A program made the translations under genes and the position numbers. This document shows positions 22,322 to 34,493 of a stretch of DNA of 64,000 nt, piece after piece. This DNA is from Eremomyces bilateralis CBS 781.70 (Eukaryota > Ascomycota > Dothideomycetes > Eremomycetales > Eremomycetaceae). The stretch covers positions 1-64,000 of the forward strand of contig NW_022985108.1 of the NCBI RefSeq assembly GCF_010015585.1, read 5' to 3'. The notes beneath the pieces are model-generated. The model was not told the DNA's origin. It was given only the letters and a program-made list of their open reading frames with translations, and did no database searches. The first letter of the stretch is position 1; each line of letters begins with the position of its first letter.

Positions 22322-25300
22322 CTAGAATGCATTCCGAATCTTCGCATACAACTCCGTGTCCAAGAAATTGTAGTGCGGATCCGAGAAACAGAACGGTGCG
22401 CGAAGCAACGTGTCCGCTGTAGGTCGATCACTCGGGTCGCTGTCAAACTATCAGTCCGTCGTCCCAGAAATCCAACCGGAGGAAAACACTCACATAGTAA
22501 AGCAATCCAACATGAAGCTGATCGCCCCCGGGCTAATCGTACTGCTCACATCATCCGGAATCGGCGGCGCCTGATTCAGACTCCCCAGCTTATAAATCGC
22601 CCCGATCGCCTCCTCTTTACTCCACGGCCTCCGTCCCGCGAACATCTCCAACACCACGCACCCCAGGCTCCAGATGTCGACCTTGGCGCTGTACCCCTGG
22701 CCCTGGCTGCGGATGACCTCGGGCGCCATCCAGAAGACGGAGCCCTGCATGCTATTGGTGACATCGTTGCCATAGATGTTGTCGGACTTCTTGGAGATGC
22801 CGAAGTCGGAGATCTTGCACGTACCGTCGAGGTCGAGGAGGATGTTGTCGGCCTTGAGGTCGCGGTGGAGGATGCCTTCACGGTGGAGGTACGCGAGCCC
22901 TTGGAGCGTCTGTCGCGTCAGCGAGCTGACGACGCTTTCTTCGAACTTGCCATGCTTGCGCAGGCAACTGCCGATGCTGCCGCCGGAGATGTACTCGAGG
23001 AAGATGGAGATACTGAAGTCCTTGCGCTCGCACCCGAGGTAGCTGACGATGTTCGGATGGTCGAGATGCTGCATGGTTTCGATCTCCGTGTCGAGGCTGC
23101 GCATCATCTCCTTCATCCTTTCTTTATCGGAGCCGGCGGCTTTCGTGTTGACCTCGACTTGCTTGACGGCGATGAGCTCGCCGGTGGTCATGTTCATGCC
23201 CAGGTAGACGCGGCCAAACGTGCCCTTGCCGATCAATTGGCCCTTCATCCATTTGAACGTGGGCTGCCGCTGTGGGACTGGCAGGGTATCTTGTGGGATG
23301 GTCTCGAGTTGGAGGAGTCGACTTCCGCGCGGCGGACGCACTTCCTCCAGCTTCGCGCCGAACATCTTGGTGCTCTTTCTCCGGACAATCGCGCCACTCG
23401 CGGCAGCTTTGAGGGTGGCGATTCGACTTGGTCCTGGACCCGGCATATGCGTCCGATGTTCCGGTTGCTGATACGCCCCCTTCACGACCTCACGAATACT
23501 CTTCGTCCTCCCCAATCCGCCCGACTTGCGAACATTCCGCTGCGCGACCGACTTCAATGTATCGCCGCGCCGCAACGTACTCTCATCACTCAACGCCGTC
23601 TCCTCGTCCGCCACCGGCGTCGGGCTCCGACCCACCGGTTCCTTCGAGCCTTTCCGGCTCATCTGCTCGACCGGGCTCGCCGGCGGGCTTCCGGATGGCT
23701 CGAGCATCTCCTCGTCGAGGACCGGTTGGTCGAGGTTGACGTTCGGGAAGAACTCGTCGAGGTGGGCAACGAGCGCTTCGGGGGGAGGGCGGTTGGCCCA
23801 GAGGTCGCTCGCGAAGGACTCGCGGCGGTTGAACATGTTGGGTCCCTCGGGTGTCTCGCCGCCCGAGGCGCTGTGGGTGAGGCCGCTAGATGGATCTCGC
23901 TTGCTCGATTCGGCGGATTCCGGTTTTTGAGGGGAGTTGGTCCGATTGCTGCTGGATGCACTGGGTTCATTTGGAGTGAATACCGTGACTTTGCCTCCCG
24001 TATTGACGGTTAAACTCGGGCGGCGGGGATCTCGCGACGAGCTCTTCTCCGGGATGTTCGGAGGCTGGCGGCCCCTTAGTGGTTTTGCGAACAGATTGTC
24101 ATCCTCATCAGAGTCGGTGTCATGCATGGGCACAGGAGATTTGTCAAACGTGATTTTCGCCTCAACGAACTCGGTATGCGCTCCTGGCGTCCGACCACTG
24201 CTCATCCTCTGGATACTGCTGGCCTTCTCCAGCGTCAACGTCGATTGGCCGCTCGGCGGCGTTGCTGTGCTTGGACTGACGTCCTCACTCTTGCCCCAGC
24301 TGTTCTGATCCGAATCCGCATGTTGTTGTCGGATCTTCGTGACAGCCGGATTGACCAGCGGCATCTGAATGCGCAACTCGGGTCGTCGGGGATGGGTTTC
24401 AACCACTTCGCCCTCTTCGTAGTCCGGAATCTTGAACGGAATATTTCCCCTACTCCACGTCAAACTCCCCGGACTCCTCGGCGACCCTGATGGCGAGCCG
24501 TTGCGCGATTGTCCGGTCTGGCTCATGACCGTCGCCATCGCCCTCTGTTGCTTCCCATTCTCGCCTAGTGATACGCCGCCCTCAGCACCGTTCACTTCGC
24601 GGAACGAAGACGCAGCTCCCTGGTCGGGTCGTTCGCCGCTCGAGCGCTTCTTCCGCTCTTCCTCTTGCCAACTCGACCGCGCCTTCACACCCGCGTTCCG
24701 AGTGAGCGAGTTGGCTTTCTTCACGAAGCTCGTCTCGCCCGGTGGGATCGGCGGGGCGCGCAGCGGGGTAAACTCTTTGCTGCGGACACTCCCGCCGCTG
24801 CCGGTGCTTGAAAAGGTGCCGGTGCCGGTGCCCGTCGATTCAAACGGCTTGTTTGACTCGTAAGGGCTCTCACGACCTCGATCGAAATCGATGACGCCCT
24901 GTCCTCGAATACCAGGACCGTCGCTTGGCGGCCTTCCATCTCGCTGAAGGGAATGCTGCTTCTTCTCGCGGTATGCCGCTTGCTTCGCTTCCGTCTCGCG
25001 GCGATATATCGCGTCTTGTTCGCGAAGATCCGCTTCGGAAAGCTCGCCGGTCGCATTCCACTGCTTGCTCTTGTCGATGGAATCGACGGCGTTCGAGATG
25101 CTCGTCAGCGCGTCGCCGCGGTTCGCAATGAGGGTAGACTCGGTGCTCTTGATTCCGTCCGGATCCACGTTCTCGGAATTGGTTCGGATCAACGCGTCGA
25201 CCGGGCGTCCGGAGATGCTCGGTCGACCGAAAGGACTGCCGAGGGGGCTCGCGAAGCTGATACCCAGATCGCCGTTCTGCGTAAGAGTGCCGGATGGGAC

Positions 25301-27334
25301 ATGTACGAAGAGTTTCAATGTCCCTACCGAGTCGCCCAAGTTCTTCCGCGCATGCATCAGGAACTCATCGGTAAGTGCCTCGTCGTGATCTAGTAGCGCA
25401 GGCGCGGTCATGTGTAAAGTTATGGCATTCGAGAACGGCAGCCCTAAAGCTTCGCAGATGGTCTTCCGGAGCGACAATGCAGTGTCAACATAGGAGATAT
25501 CGATGAGACGATAATTCCACCCATCAGGCGTGACAAAGATAAACTTGCGCGAGTCATCACGCTGCGGATACGTGAATGCTGCCGAGGCCCTACCGCTCCT
25601 CGATTCCAAGCTGGCGGTGTCGGGAGCATGCCTATTGTTGACTGGACTCGTTGGAGAATCCACGCTGCTTTCGTCCGGGCTCGGATGGACATCATCCTTC
25701 CGCTTGTGCCGTAGCACCTTACTAAAGAAGCCCGGCTTGTGTTCCCGTGCGCTCGCTGGCGTCTCCGAACCGGCGGACCGGCTGATCTCCACTGGGGGCG
25801 GGCGAGAGTTCTCATGCGCATTCCTGCCACCGTCCTTGCGCACAGGTGCTGGAAGACTCGTTTCCGAGCTGTTGCCTCTCGCGTGGGTGGCATAATACCT
25901 TTTACTACTGCTGGAGCTCATCGTTGGCCGCACGGAATTCAATCCCGGAGACTGCTGCGGACTGACGCCGTGTCTAAACGACTCCGCATAATTGGGATCG
26001 AGCTCTCGACTTCCACTTGGAGAATGCTTTCGACCATCGTTAATAGCTGCAAGGACTTCTTGCGTGTATTTGCTCCTCCCCTCTTGGGCATAATCGCGTG
26101 GAGGATTCCTGTTGGAAGACAGCCGTCTGAGGTAGGTAGCAGATGCGTTAGGCATGTATCCGCCCGGGCTCTCGTCCCCAGTGCCTGCGGTGGTTGGGGT
26201 CGCCGAATTGAATCCTGAGCGCCCAACACCGATATTTGGGCTGTTCTCCACCGTCCCGTCGGTTCCGGCACTGGCGGTCATGAGTCCGCTTTGTTGACTG
26301 GCTTGACGCCTGTGCAGCGTTCGGCCTGGTGCAGATGGTGCACTGACATAGCCGTTATCCACGATAGCTCTCACCAGACCGCGCAGCTTGCTCGCCTCCC
26401 CGCGGATCTGTTGGAAATCGTACGGCTTCCCACTGCTCTGGAACGCCCTGTTCAGTCGAGGATAGATTTCGTTCTTCCAGTATTGGAGCTTCTCGCGTCG
26501 GAGTTCGTTCCTGCCGAGATCGAGGAAAGAGGAGCCATAAATCCTCAGATCTTCGAATGTCTCAGACCATTCGCTCGAGTAGCCGTGCGCATTGAGCCAT
26601 ATCATCACACGGTCTACCGGCCACTGGAGGGCTGGATCGGCGGGGGATATCGGACCGTTGCTGGATGCACCAGCGCTGTGGACGCTTTCGGATGGATGTT
26701 GCTGGTATTGCGGGTTCGCCAGCGTCGCTGTCGGCGGCCCTGGAGAGACGTATGCTGAGCTAGAAGGAGGGAGGTTCAACTGGTGATTCGCTCGGGAGGG
26801 CGTCTGAGGAACTCGATTATATGTGCGATTATCATTGTACAGGTCATTATCATTAGGTGTAGTCATTCCGGTCTCGGCCGTCCGCGACGACTCCGTAGAC
26901 GCCGAGTACTCATTGTAGGAGTGTGAATAGGTGGATGATTCCGAGTAGGTGCGGGCTTGGGGCTGGGTGTACAGCGGCGGTATACCCACACCGACACCGA
27001 AGGACTCTCCACCGGGGATATATGTCGCAGATGTGAGAGGGCGTTCTTCGGGTGGAGGTGGCAGCGATTGTTGCTGGTAGGTGGAGTATTCACGTGGATT
27101 GTAGGGTCCGGGTTGCGTCGAGTTAACCGGTATTGGATAGCTCTGTTGTCTGCCCCAGTAGTTCAGTGTGCCCGTTGGGCCTCCTGGAGGCGGTGGAGGT
27201 ATTGACAGGCCATGCGACTGTTGTATTGGAGCTCGAGGAGGCGGCGGAGGTAGTGGTATGACATGCTGACCAGGTGCGGTCGACGTCGGAGGTGGAGGAG
27301 GGAGTCTCTGCCCTGGCTGATATGCAGGATGCAT
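22322..27334 (-). CDS. bck1: Cell-wall-integrity MAP kinase kinase kinase Bck1
   Basis: Two exons (complement of 22322-22439 and 22494-27334) give 1652 residues. The 54-bp intron sits near the end of the kinase (CFT-IDPSDRPTADTLL). The N-terminus is proline-rich. A SAM domain lies at about 240-305 (VDRVMIWLNAHGYSSEWSET). A Ras-association-like domain follows near 600-690 (KFIFVTPDGWNYRLIDISYV). After a long disordered region comes the kinase at about 1358-1640. It shows GKGTFGRVYLG, AVKQVEV, HRDLKADNILLD, DFGISKKS and APEVIR, so all catalytic residues are present. The tail YNFLDTELYAKIRNAF is family-specific. Bck1 is activated by protein kinase C and phosphorylates Mkk1/2. Long frames on the opposite strand are codon-bias shadows. 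Confidence 0.95.
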
Positions 27335-28556
27335 CGTGGTGATGGTCCCGTCTTAAACGTTGCCTATTCAACTCTGCTCGACCTGGTACGAGGTCGTGGA
27401 TTGCGCCTTGGAAGTGTGGTGCTCAATACGCCAGTCTAGTGCTTCCAGTCTCTCCAAGACGCCGGTACAGAAGAGCCAACGCTGCTCTTGAAGTACAGCG
27501 CTATCGGATAGGCATTGAGCCTTCCATTTCCATGGTGTCGTAGGATTCGTGAACTCTCTGCACTTCGAACGGTCGGAGTCGAAGTAAAAGCAGGACTTCG
27601 GAGCTCTTGGCGCGAATGCGGCGATGCGGCGCTTCGTAGCAACGCGGAGGAGAAGGACGAACAAGCTCCGACGTACGCCTTGCACAGTGGAAGAACCGAA
27701 TGGAGGAAATTAGAAAGGCGGTACGGAGGAGTAGAAGAAAAGAAGCAAGAGCTCGTATCTCCAGCGAAAGAAAGGCTAATAGGCGCATGGAGCGGAACCT
27801 CACTTGCTCTGGCGGCGAGGTTGCATTCACTCTTTGCTGCAGTTTCAATGGAGCGAGTCCGCTGTGGGGCGTTTAGCGCTTTCATTGGCTGTAACATCCC
27901 TGCAGCACCAACCTCCAAACTCTCCAATCCAGTGGTTGTCTCCTGCAGTCCCGCTAGTAGCAGTAGCAGTGTGAGTGAGTAGCTAGTAAACTGGTGGCAC
28001 GTGCCCAGTCACGTGTAATAGACCTATTTATACTCCGCTTAGTCACCTCCTAGCCTGCTGCCAGTGCAGTGCTAAAGTTGAGTCTGATTTGACTTCAGTC
28101 AGGTTCCGTGGTGTATCACGGTCTCGCCAGTCGTCACGAATGCGGTGCGACCTCAGGAATTTGTAAATGCATCGTGATTATTGGTGGCTGGAGTTCAACC
28201 ACTGCATCTCCTTGCATGATTGAAAGCCGGAACCAGCTTGCCGTATGGGCCTCTTCCCGCTTCACCCTCGATGATCATCAAAGCCCAAGAAAGGTGACCA
28301 TGCACCGATCTCCGAAGGTGGGAATGATTCTATTTCTCATGCTGTCGTTTCGATTGATATCGTTCATGCTTATAGCCAATGCTGCTCTCCATAGGATGCC
28401 ACTGCGACTCACTCCAGGTCGTGGTTAAGCACATGTCGTGCGTTGTTTGCATCTCCTTGCTTCTTGAATGCTGTCCGTCGTTCACTTTCCCATCCTCCAC
28501 TCAATCTGCCTGGTCTCCTCGTCATATGGCATCGCGGCATTCAGTCCTGGTTACAG
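27335..28556. other. bck1 leader/promoter and 3' flank of the next gene
   Basis: No separate gene is supported. On the bck1 strand a 163-codon frame (27436-27927) and an overlapping 115-codon frame (27501-27848) could be upstream frames in a long leader, or chance. The rest is featureless. Confidence 0.4.
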
Positions 28557-29273
28557 TTAGGTTTCGGTTTGTCCCTCGGCGTGGTTGAACCTACCACCGT
28601 GGTGTTGTGGCATGACTTCTTCCATATGTTGGTCAAACATCTTCAGATATGGTGAGATTGTGATCTCGATTCCCCCGAGCCCCCCCATCAAAGCGACGAT
28701 AACCAGGAACTTCACCATCTTCCGCGGCTTTGGTTGCCCCTTCTCCTCGCTCTGATTCTTCATTCGCCCTTGCTTTTTTTTCTGTGGGACTTCATCATCC
28801 AGTTCATCCAATTCATCCATACGGCTAAAATACGGCTGGGCAATTCGTTCAGTGGACCATTCCCTGGCACGCCACGCCTCCAGTGACCTCTGGCCAAAAG
28901 GTTTGGATAGCTCGAGCGCAAATATCGCAGTCGCTGCCACCGTCTTGACGTCGGTAAACCACGGTGTTCGATCTCGTAGTAGCTTGGTGACCGGCTTCTG
29001 TTCAATGAATTTCGATGCAATTTGAGAGGATGAGGCGGCACCGAGAGCTCGTGGGATGGCACCGAGATCTTGGGGTGATGCCGTCTTGAAGCCAGAACAT
29101 TGCGTCAATTGTACTGCTGGAGGTGTTAAAGGCGGAATCGCGCGTCGGCCTTGCGGTCTGATGAGATTGGATGACACCCTGGTGAGTCCGGCCACAGATG
29201 GATAGGTGCTGCGGGTGCCGGCCATGGCGAGGATATGCGGACGAGATGCGAGGTTGGCAAGAAGACGAGCCAT
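28557..29273 (-). CDS. Uncharacterised protein, possible mitochondrial membrane protein
   Basis: A single frame of 238 codons starts MARLLANLASRPHILAMAGT. The first about 60 residues are rich in R, S, A and T with almost no acidic residues, as in mitochondrial presequences. An acidic/basic linker (MDELDELDDEVPQKKKQGRM) precedes one hydrophobic helix near residues 184-205 (MVKFLVIVALMGGLGGIEIT). I recognise no family. Neighbours are bck1 and a gene-poor stretch, which give no clue to function. Coding status rests on length, composition and plausible targeting features. The mitochondrial location is an inference. Confidence 0.6.
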   Translation of the reverse strand: MARLLANLASRPHILAMAGTRSTYPSVAGLTRVSSNLIRPQGRRAIPPLTPPAVQLTQCSGFKTASPQDLGAIPRALGAASSSQIASKFIEQKPVTKLLRDRTPWFTDVKTVAATAIFALELSKPFGQRSLEAWRAREWSTERIAQPYFSRMDELDELDDEVPQKKKQGRMKNQSEEKGQPKPRKMVKFLVIVALMGGLGGIEITISPYLKMFDQHMEEVMPQHHGGRFNHAEGQTET

Positions 29274-29975
29274 GGTTGGAGAGATAGTAATGCTTGTGAA
29301 TAAGTGTCGACAGGGCGGGTGATTGCTTTTACATTTACGATGGTTATAAGTTAATGAATATGAGTTATTATCGGTGAGTTCGAATGCAAGAAAATGCAGG
29401 TTGGTTCTGAGTGTTTATTTTCGACGCCTCAGCTACGGTACGGTAAGTGAAGTGAGCGTGAACCTGGAAATGTGAATGTTGTCAACCAAACATCACCATT
29501 CACCATACCACTCCTTCCATATAATGTTGCTGCCTCAGGCATTTATATCTCCTGACGACTGATATCACTGATTACTTCATGCCATAGGAGAGGAGTATCT
29601 AGACGGGATGCTTAGGGTATTATTGACTCATTACTGCCACTAACCATGAACATTCCCAGACATTATAAGATCGCTTTTTCATCTATGATATAAGTTAATT
29701 GGATCCTATGTAGTCGGGGCGTGACCTGTTCCAATATCCGCATCGAAGATGCGATATTTAGTGCAAGCCTTAGGTCCATTACTACCCCTACGACAATTAA
29801 CGTAAGCACTATTTAATTGTAAGTCCCCGTTCCTCGCATTTTTCTACAAGAATTCTTATTCACTATTCTACTGACTCGGTATACCAGGCATACGCTTCGA
29901 GGCAAAGTAAACATTTCAGCACAACATATCGACCATCACCCCCCAACCTTAATCAATCTTCCCAACGTAAGCACT
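29274..29975. other. Intergenic, A/T-leaning
   Basis: About 700 bp without coding signal between the membrane-protein gene and the secreted-protein cluster. Confidence 0.5.
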
Positions 29976-30464
29976 ATGCATTTTATCCAATCTTGGTCCA
30001 TTCCTTGTGGCTGCTCCATCTGTCCTAGCTATCCCCACGAAGGTTGTCCGGAGCGACCGGACTCCTTCCGATGACCCCAATAGCGAGATAGCCGAGTTGG
30101 TCTTCAAGATTGCAGAGAAGTGCGCTTCCAATTGTGTTACAGAATACTCGAAGAGTTACAAGGTAATTGCCCCACTCCAGTCTGCAAAAGCTTCCTTCTC
30201 CCTCCAGCTAACGCAATTTAAAGTGCAAGTGCTGCCGCTTTGTCGACTGCATATCCAGCGATGGGTCTAGGCCAGACCTTAGTAAGAAGCTCATGAGGCA
30301 CAGTAGAACGTTGACATGTGGGATAAAGGCGGGGAAGATGCGAGTCGCATAGACACAGTACCTGACTTCTCCCTTACGTACTGATGGTTTTCTAGACTAA
30401 CGATTGTAATTGCTTGCCCAACTGCTTGACAGGCGAGGAGTTAATCCAACCTACGTGCGATTAG
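29976..30464 (+). pseudogene. Decayed cysteine-rich secreted-protein copy
   Basis: The ATG at 29976 (MHF...) lies in the same word context, cccaaYgYaagcacYatgca, as the fragment at 31577. A second frame then gives EIAELVFKIAEKCASNCVTE. After a putative intron come CKCCRFVDC and, after another gap, CNCLPNCLTGEELIQPTCD before a TAG at 30462. The cysteine order and exon layout parallel the intact gene at 30965 (RCCELPSC ... CSCLPQC). The start is out of frame with the body by one base, and no proper donor joins the last two pieces, so I treat it as decayed. An unusual splice pattern could still rescue it. Confidence 0.55.
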
Positions 30465-30964
30465 TGCAATCCAAAGAATCATTGTAGTATTGGCCCGTGA
30501 GTTTGGTCGTAGCTGCAGGACTATTACCATAGTCAGTTTCCTTAGTGTCCAACATGGCTCAGAGTCTAGATGGCGGTTTCTAAGGGATAACGCGTGACTG
30601 ACGGCTTTGCGCTTAATAAACGGGATCAAGAACCGCCCCTGACTGTGTGATATCAGCAATAGTTAGAAACTAGTACTCCTCGTCAACATCAATTTGACCC
30701 ACACGTGCTCCTTTATGTTATTACCAGACCTTCATTCATTGCGGCACGTGAACCCCTATCATAATGATGAAACACTATATTTCCCCTACCTGCCCTCTCC
30801 CTTCGCCTTGCTGATATATATTCCTACATTTTAGTCGTCCCTCTCATACTCGTACTCTTCACAAACAAACCTTCCAGTTCTCAAACTCTCCAGAGAGCTT
30901 CTTTCAGAATCTTTTCAACGCAGTCTCCATTCTCACCCAGAAAATCGGAATCCTACCGTACATC

Positions 30965-31402
30965 ATGCATTTCTCCAAGCTCCTTCTCTTCGCTATTAGC
31001 ACCGCTGCTCTCCTCCTCCCTAGACAGGACCCTACAGACTCGATCTCCGACCTTCTCGATACCCCCGAATATCAATGTGCCATCGATTGCAAGGCCCGAT
31101 ACAACAATTGCTTCGCTGTGAGCCAGCTTCTGCAGTATGATTCTCCCTTCACTCATCATTAACCTTCCTTCAAATAGTCGCGATGCTGCGAATTGCCCTC
31201 GTGCGGAATGGGAGACCAGCAGTCATGTGAGGAGTTCAAGAGCCTTTGTGCTGCTCAGGTCTGTGGGGTGAGTGACTTCTGCAATGACGAACAGTCATGA
31301 ACTGATAGGATGCTGATTATCTTCAAGGGTGGGAAGTGCAGTTGCTTGCCTCAGTGCGCAAACTTAGGCACAGGGCTTTGGCTCCCGGAGTGCAAGTGCT
31401 AG
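30965..31402 (+). CDS. Small secreted cysteine-rich protein
   Basis: Three exons (30965-31117, 31178-31267, 31328-31402) with two 60-bp introns give 105 residues. The start MHFSKLLLFAISTAALLLPR is a signal peptide. The mature chain carries 14 cysteines, arranged CAIDCKARYNNC, SRCCELPSC, QQSC, SLC, QVC, then CSCLPQC and ECKC at the end. A TATA-like word (tatatatt at about 30815) lies 143 bp upstream of the ATG. Size, secretion signal and cysteine density fit a fungal effector-like or CFEM-resembling apoplastic protein, but I recognise no named family. Two decayed relatives flank it. Function is unknown. Confidence 0.75.
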
Positions 31403-31576
31403 ATGACAACTCTATTGGATCACTTGATGGGATATTTGGGGCACTTCACAGAGTGGCCTTCGGTGTATCCGTCATCTTCCCTCAATTTCACTGTTGTTCG
31501 ACATCAAGCCTTTAAACAGCTCTTACTGAACTCTCTACGACCATCTTCAAGAGCTGTGCTTCCCAATGCAAGCACC

Positions 31577-31660
31577 ATGCATCTCTCCAAGTTCTTCCTC
31601 CTTGAAGGCTCAGCCACAGCCACTCTCATTATCCCACAAACTGGGAACAAGGAGTTATAA
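31577..31660 (+). pseudogene. Fragment of a third secreted-protein copy
   Basis: The 27-residue frame starts MHLSKFFLLEGSATATLIIP, clearly like the signal peptide MHFSKLLLFAISTAALLLPR of the gene at 30965. It stops before any cysteine. The bases just before the ATG (cttcccaatgcaagcacc) match the leader of the decayed copy at 29976. It looks like the 5' end of a third, truncated member. Confidence 0.55.
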
Positions 31661-33274
31661 CGCTAGACACCCACACTTATGGAGTCGAGTAATGCGTGTG
31701 GTCAGTGGCTTGGAAATTATTAGTAGGGACCGGAATAAGTGCTAGTTGCACCAACAAAAGAAATGAACTTATGGGACAATGAGGCCAGTGACTGTGCTCA
31801 CGACCAAAGAGGAGACTGGAAGAGTGAGGAAATACATGATAGTCGGGGAGGAAAGCCGAAGCTTGGTCAATACCGGTTCTGAATGAGATATTCAAGCTCC
31901 AAGAACATTCACAAGATGCCACCTACAGTAGGCACTGAAGTTGCATTCTTATCCAGGTTGCACTGTTAATGATGGATCATGCGCCGTACAAGCTCTTAAG
32001 ATTCAGTAGTAACAGCAGCGTGGAGTCCGCCTCATTGAAAAGTACGTACTGACGTAATGAGCGCTGTGCCCACTGTTTGGAAGACCTCTAGTTCTATTCG
32101 ATCTATCATTGCGTGGAACTTCACCATGTTATCTTCGACTGCTAGTTTTACTGCTACGTTTCCTGCTTGGCCCCTATCCCTGAGTCGCTGGTCCATGATT
32201 TACCCACGACCAAATCATTTGCTGCTAAATACCCGTCTCGAAGGAGAATAATTCCATAGACTCGCAAGGACGTCTACACCTTCTACTACATCAAATCTTG
32301 TTAGCCAGATGATGCTAACGCTTCTCTCTAAACGAGACGCTTCGGCCAGTGGCTAACTAAGGACTGGTAGAACGGCAAGTGTTGGCAGTGCTTGGGCATG
32401 CACAAACAATGAACTGGGGGGTTCAGCTGCAGCACTGTAATTTGAGGCAATACCAGGTGTCGTGAGGGCTTCGTTGGAGTGAAGGAAGAAGTCAAGAATG
32501 GCACCCTGCATTATATATAGCCAAGTCCCAATAACAGTAACTCAGCGTTCCTCGGAGCCAGTATACCTTCGATGCAAGCTATCATATCAGTAATTAGAGT
32601 GCTATAGATAATAGAACAGACGCGAGACCGCTCCCATCTCCATCTACAAGTGTTGTTCCTCCGCTCCGGTTCTCAATACGGCCGTAAATTCAATGCCACA
32701 ACCCTTGATTATTAATCGAAGTACTTGAGGTACTACAATATCAATCAGAATCAATCGGTCGACTGGAAAAAACACCGTACCTTTTGAGTTCGGAGTGGTT
32801 GGCTAAGCAAAAATTCGGACCGTCAATTGAATCGAATTGTCTCAAATGCCTTGGTTCGAATTTGTCAAGTCATCGCAATACTGTCGTAAACTTTGGGTTT
32901 TCGTTAGCCAAAGCAGCGCTCAACCTCCTCCCGATACGGAATAAGTAAGTGACCATGCAGGTCTCTCGACGCATCCGTTGTGGCTGTATGTATACCCTCT
33001 GAAACCTCGTACAGTTGTACTTCGTGTTCATGAGATGGAATGCATCAGAAACCCGATGATTGGCACTTGGCGACGCCATGAATGCGCCTCACGAGGCGGT
33101 CAAGACGGGGGCTTCGCAAGGGAAACAGGTGTAAAAAGGAACCGATCCTCGAAGGCCGTGATTCTGAACCCATTTGGTTCTCTCCTCCAACAAGATGGAC
33201 TTCTAAGTCTAGGACAGATAGATACTTGATCGATATAGGACGTATCACGCCGGTGGCAGCGCTGTCCTGTCATC
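31661..33274. other. Gene-poor stretch (31.7-33.3 kb)
   Basis: No recognisable frame. It separates the secreted-protein cluster from the membrane-protein gene and must include the latter's promoter. Confidence 0.45.
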
Positions 33275-34493
33275 ATGGCACACCTGACGCCGAAGTTGAC
33301 CACAGTCTTCACGGCTCCTCCAGAATGTTCGACTAGACCATTCACTTTGTACTCGATGAGGTGCCTGTACGAAGGGCCGATGTGGGACGCCACCTTCAAT
33401 CCGACCTCTTCTGGTCAGTCGCTGAGCTGCACCGCTTCGGAGGTGATCTCGTTATATTCTCTCAAGAGTCTGGCGGGACCAGAGGAAGGGTTACTGATGA
33501 TCATGGGCCAATGTCCGCATGGCTACACGACGATAGGCACTCGAGTTCGTGATGATGGGGGGATATATTTCACCTCTGCCATTACGACAGGTCTCACTGT
33601 TACTTCGAAGTCTTCTTGGATTTCGGAGCGGACGACCATGACCTATGTTCCTACCACATCAACTTTTACGTATACCGATAATTTCGCATTTCGGACTTAT
33701 ACAACCGCATACTGCTGCCCACCGTAGGTCTAATTCTTCGCGCTGCGATACTGGTTGAGCTAATGAGAACAGAGGCTTCGCAGGCGGAACCTGGGCGAAC
33801 AACGATTTCCGCTGTTCTTCGACCATGAAGACTGCAGCCGATATGGTGATGGTGGTGACTGGCACGAGCTTTGTTACCACGACCACGAGGGTTAAGCCGA
33901 CGCAGGTCGTGTATGATCGGGGCTACATCGTAACCTGGCACCAGCAAGATGTATCGAGTTTCACCTCCCCGCCGGCACTGATGACGGCCGACTCGCAAAT
34001 CGCGTCCAGACCACCGAAACTCGAGCCGTGGGAGTACCCAGGAGGATTCTCTGCTTACACGGAGGTTGGAGACTGCTATCGTGGACAAGCTCGACCGGGT
34101 GCCACCAATTCCCCCCATATCATCATTGGTCCACCAAAGGCCTCCGCAAGACTCGTAGGCGGAATCGTCGGCGGCGCTGTGGGGGCACTGGTTATCATCG
34201 TGGTCGCTTTCGTCATGTGGACACGAGCGAGGAAGAAGCGGCGAGTCCAGGCGGAGTTGAACTCGGACGAGGCCAAACAGCCTGCCGAGGGCGTTCCCGC
34301 TCTCCCGGGATACGGCACAGGCGTATTTCCAACCGGTTCCGGGCCCAGTGAGCTTTATGGCGTGCATCAACCGATAGAAATAGGCGCTGCAAATCCACTT
34401 TATGAAATGCCGGTAACGCCGGTCGAACTGGATCTAGGCAGGAACGCGCAGGTTTCCCATCATGGCCCCGAAGGTGGACATAGAGCGGGATGA
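33275..34493 (+). CDS. Uncharacterised fungal cysteine-motif membrane protein, single-pass
   Basis: Two exons (33275-33723, 33773-34493) with a 49-bp intron give 389 residues. The N-terminus KLTTVFTAPPECSTRPF, then GQCPHGYTTIG and later TTAYCCPPGFAGGTW, follow a pattern seen in many ascomycete surface proteins ('LTTxFTPPxxC ... CPxGYT ... CCPxGF'), which commonly lack a classical signal peptide. One membrane helix lies at about residues 285-312 (GGIVGGAVGALVIIVVAFVM), followed by a basic stop-transfer (RARKKRR) and a proline-rich tail of about 75 residues. The expected topology is outside-N, inside-C. Role unknown; a cell-surface or sensor function is only a guess. Confidence 0.7.

Noticed and set aside
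22373-24013. 546-codon frame on the plus strand
   Set aside because: It is entirely antisense to the Bck1 kinase domain, has an arginine/leucine-heavy composition with no motifs, and is a codon-bias shadow.
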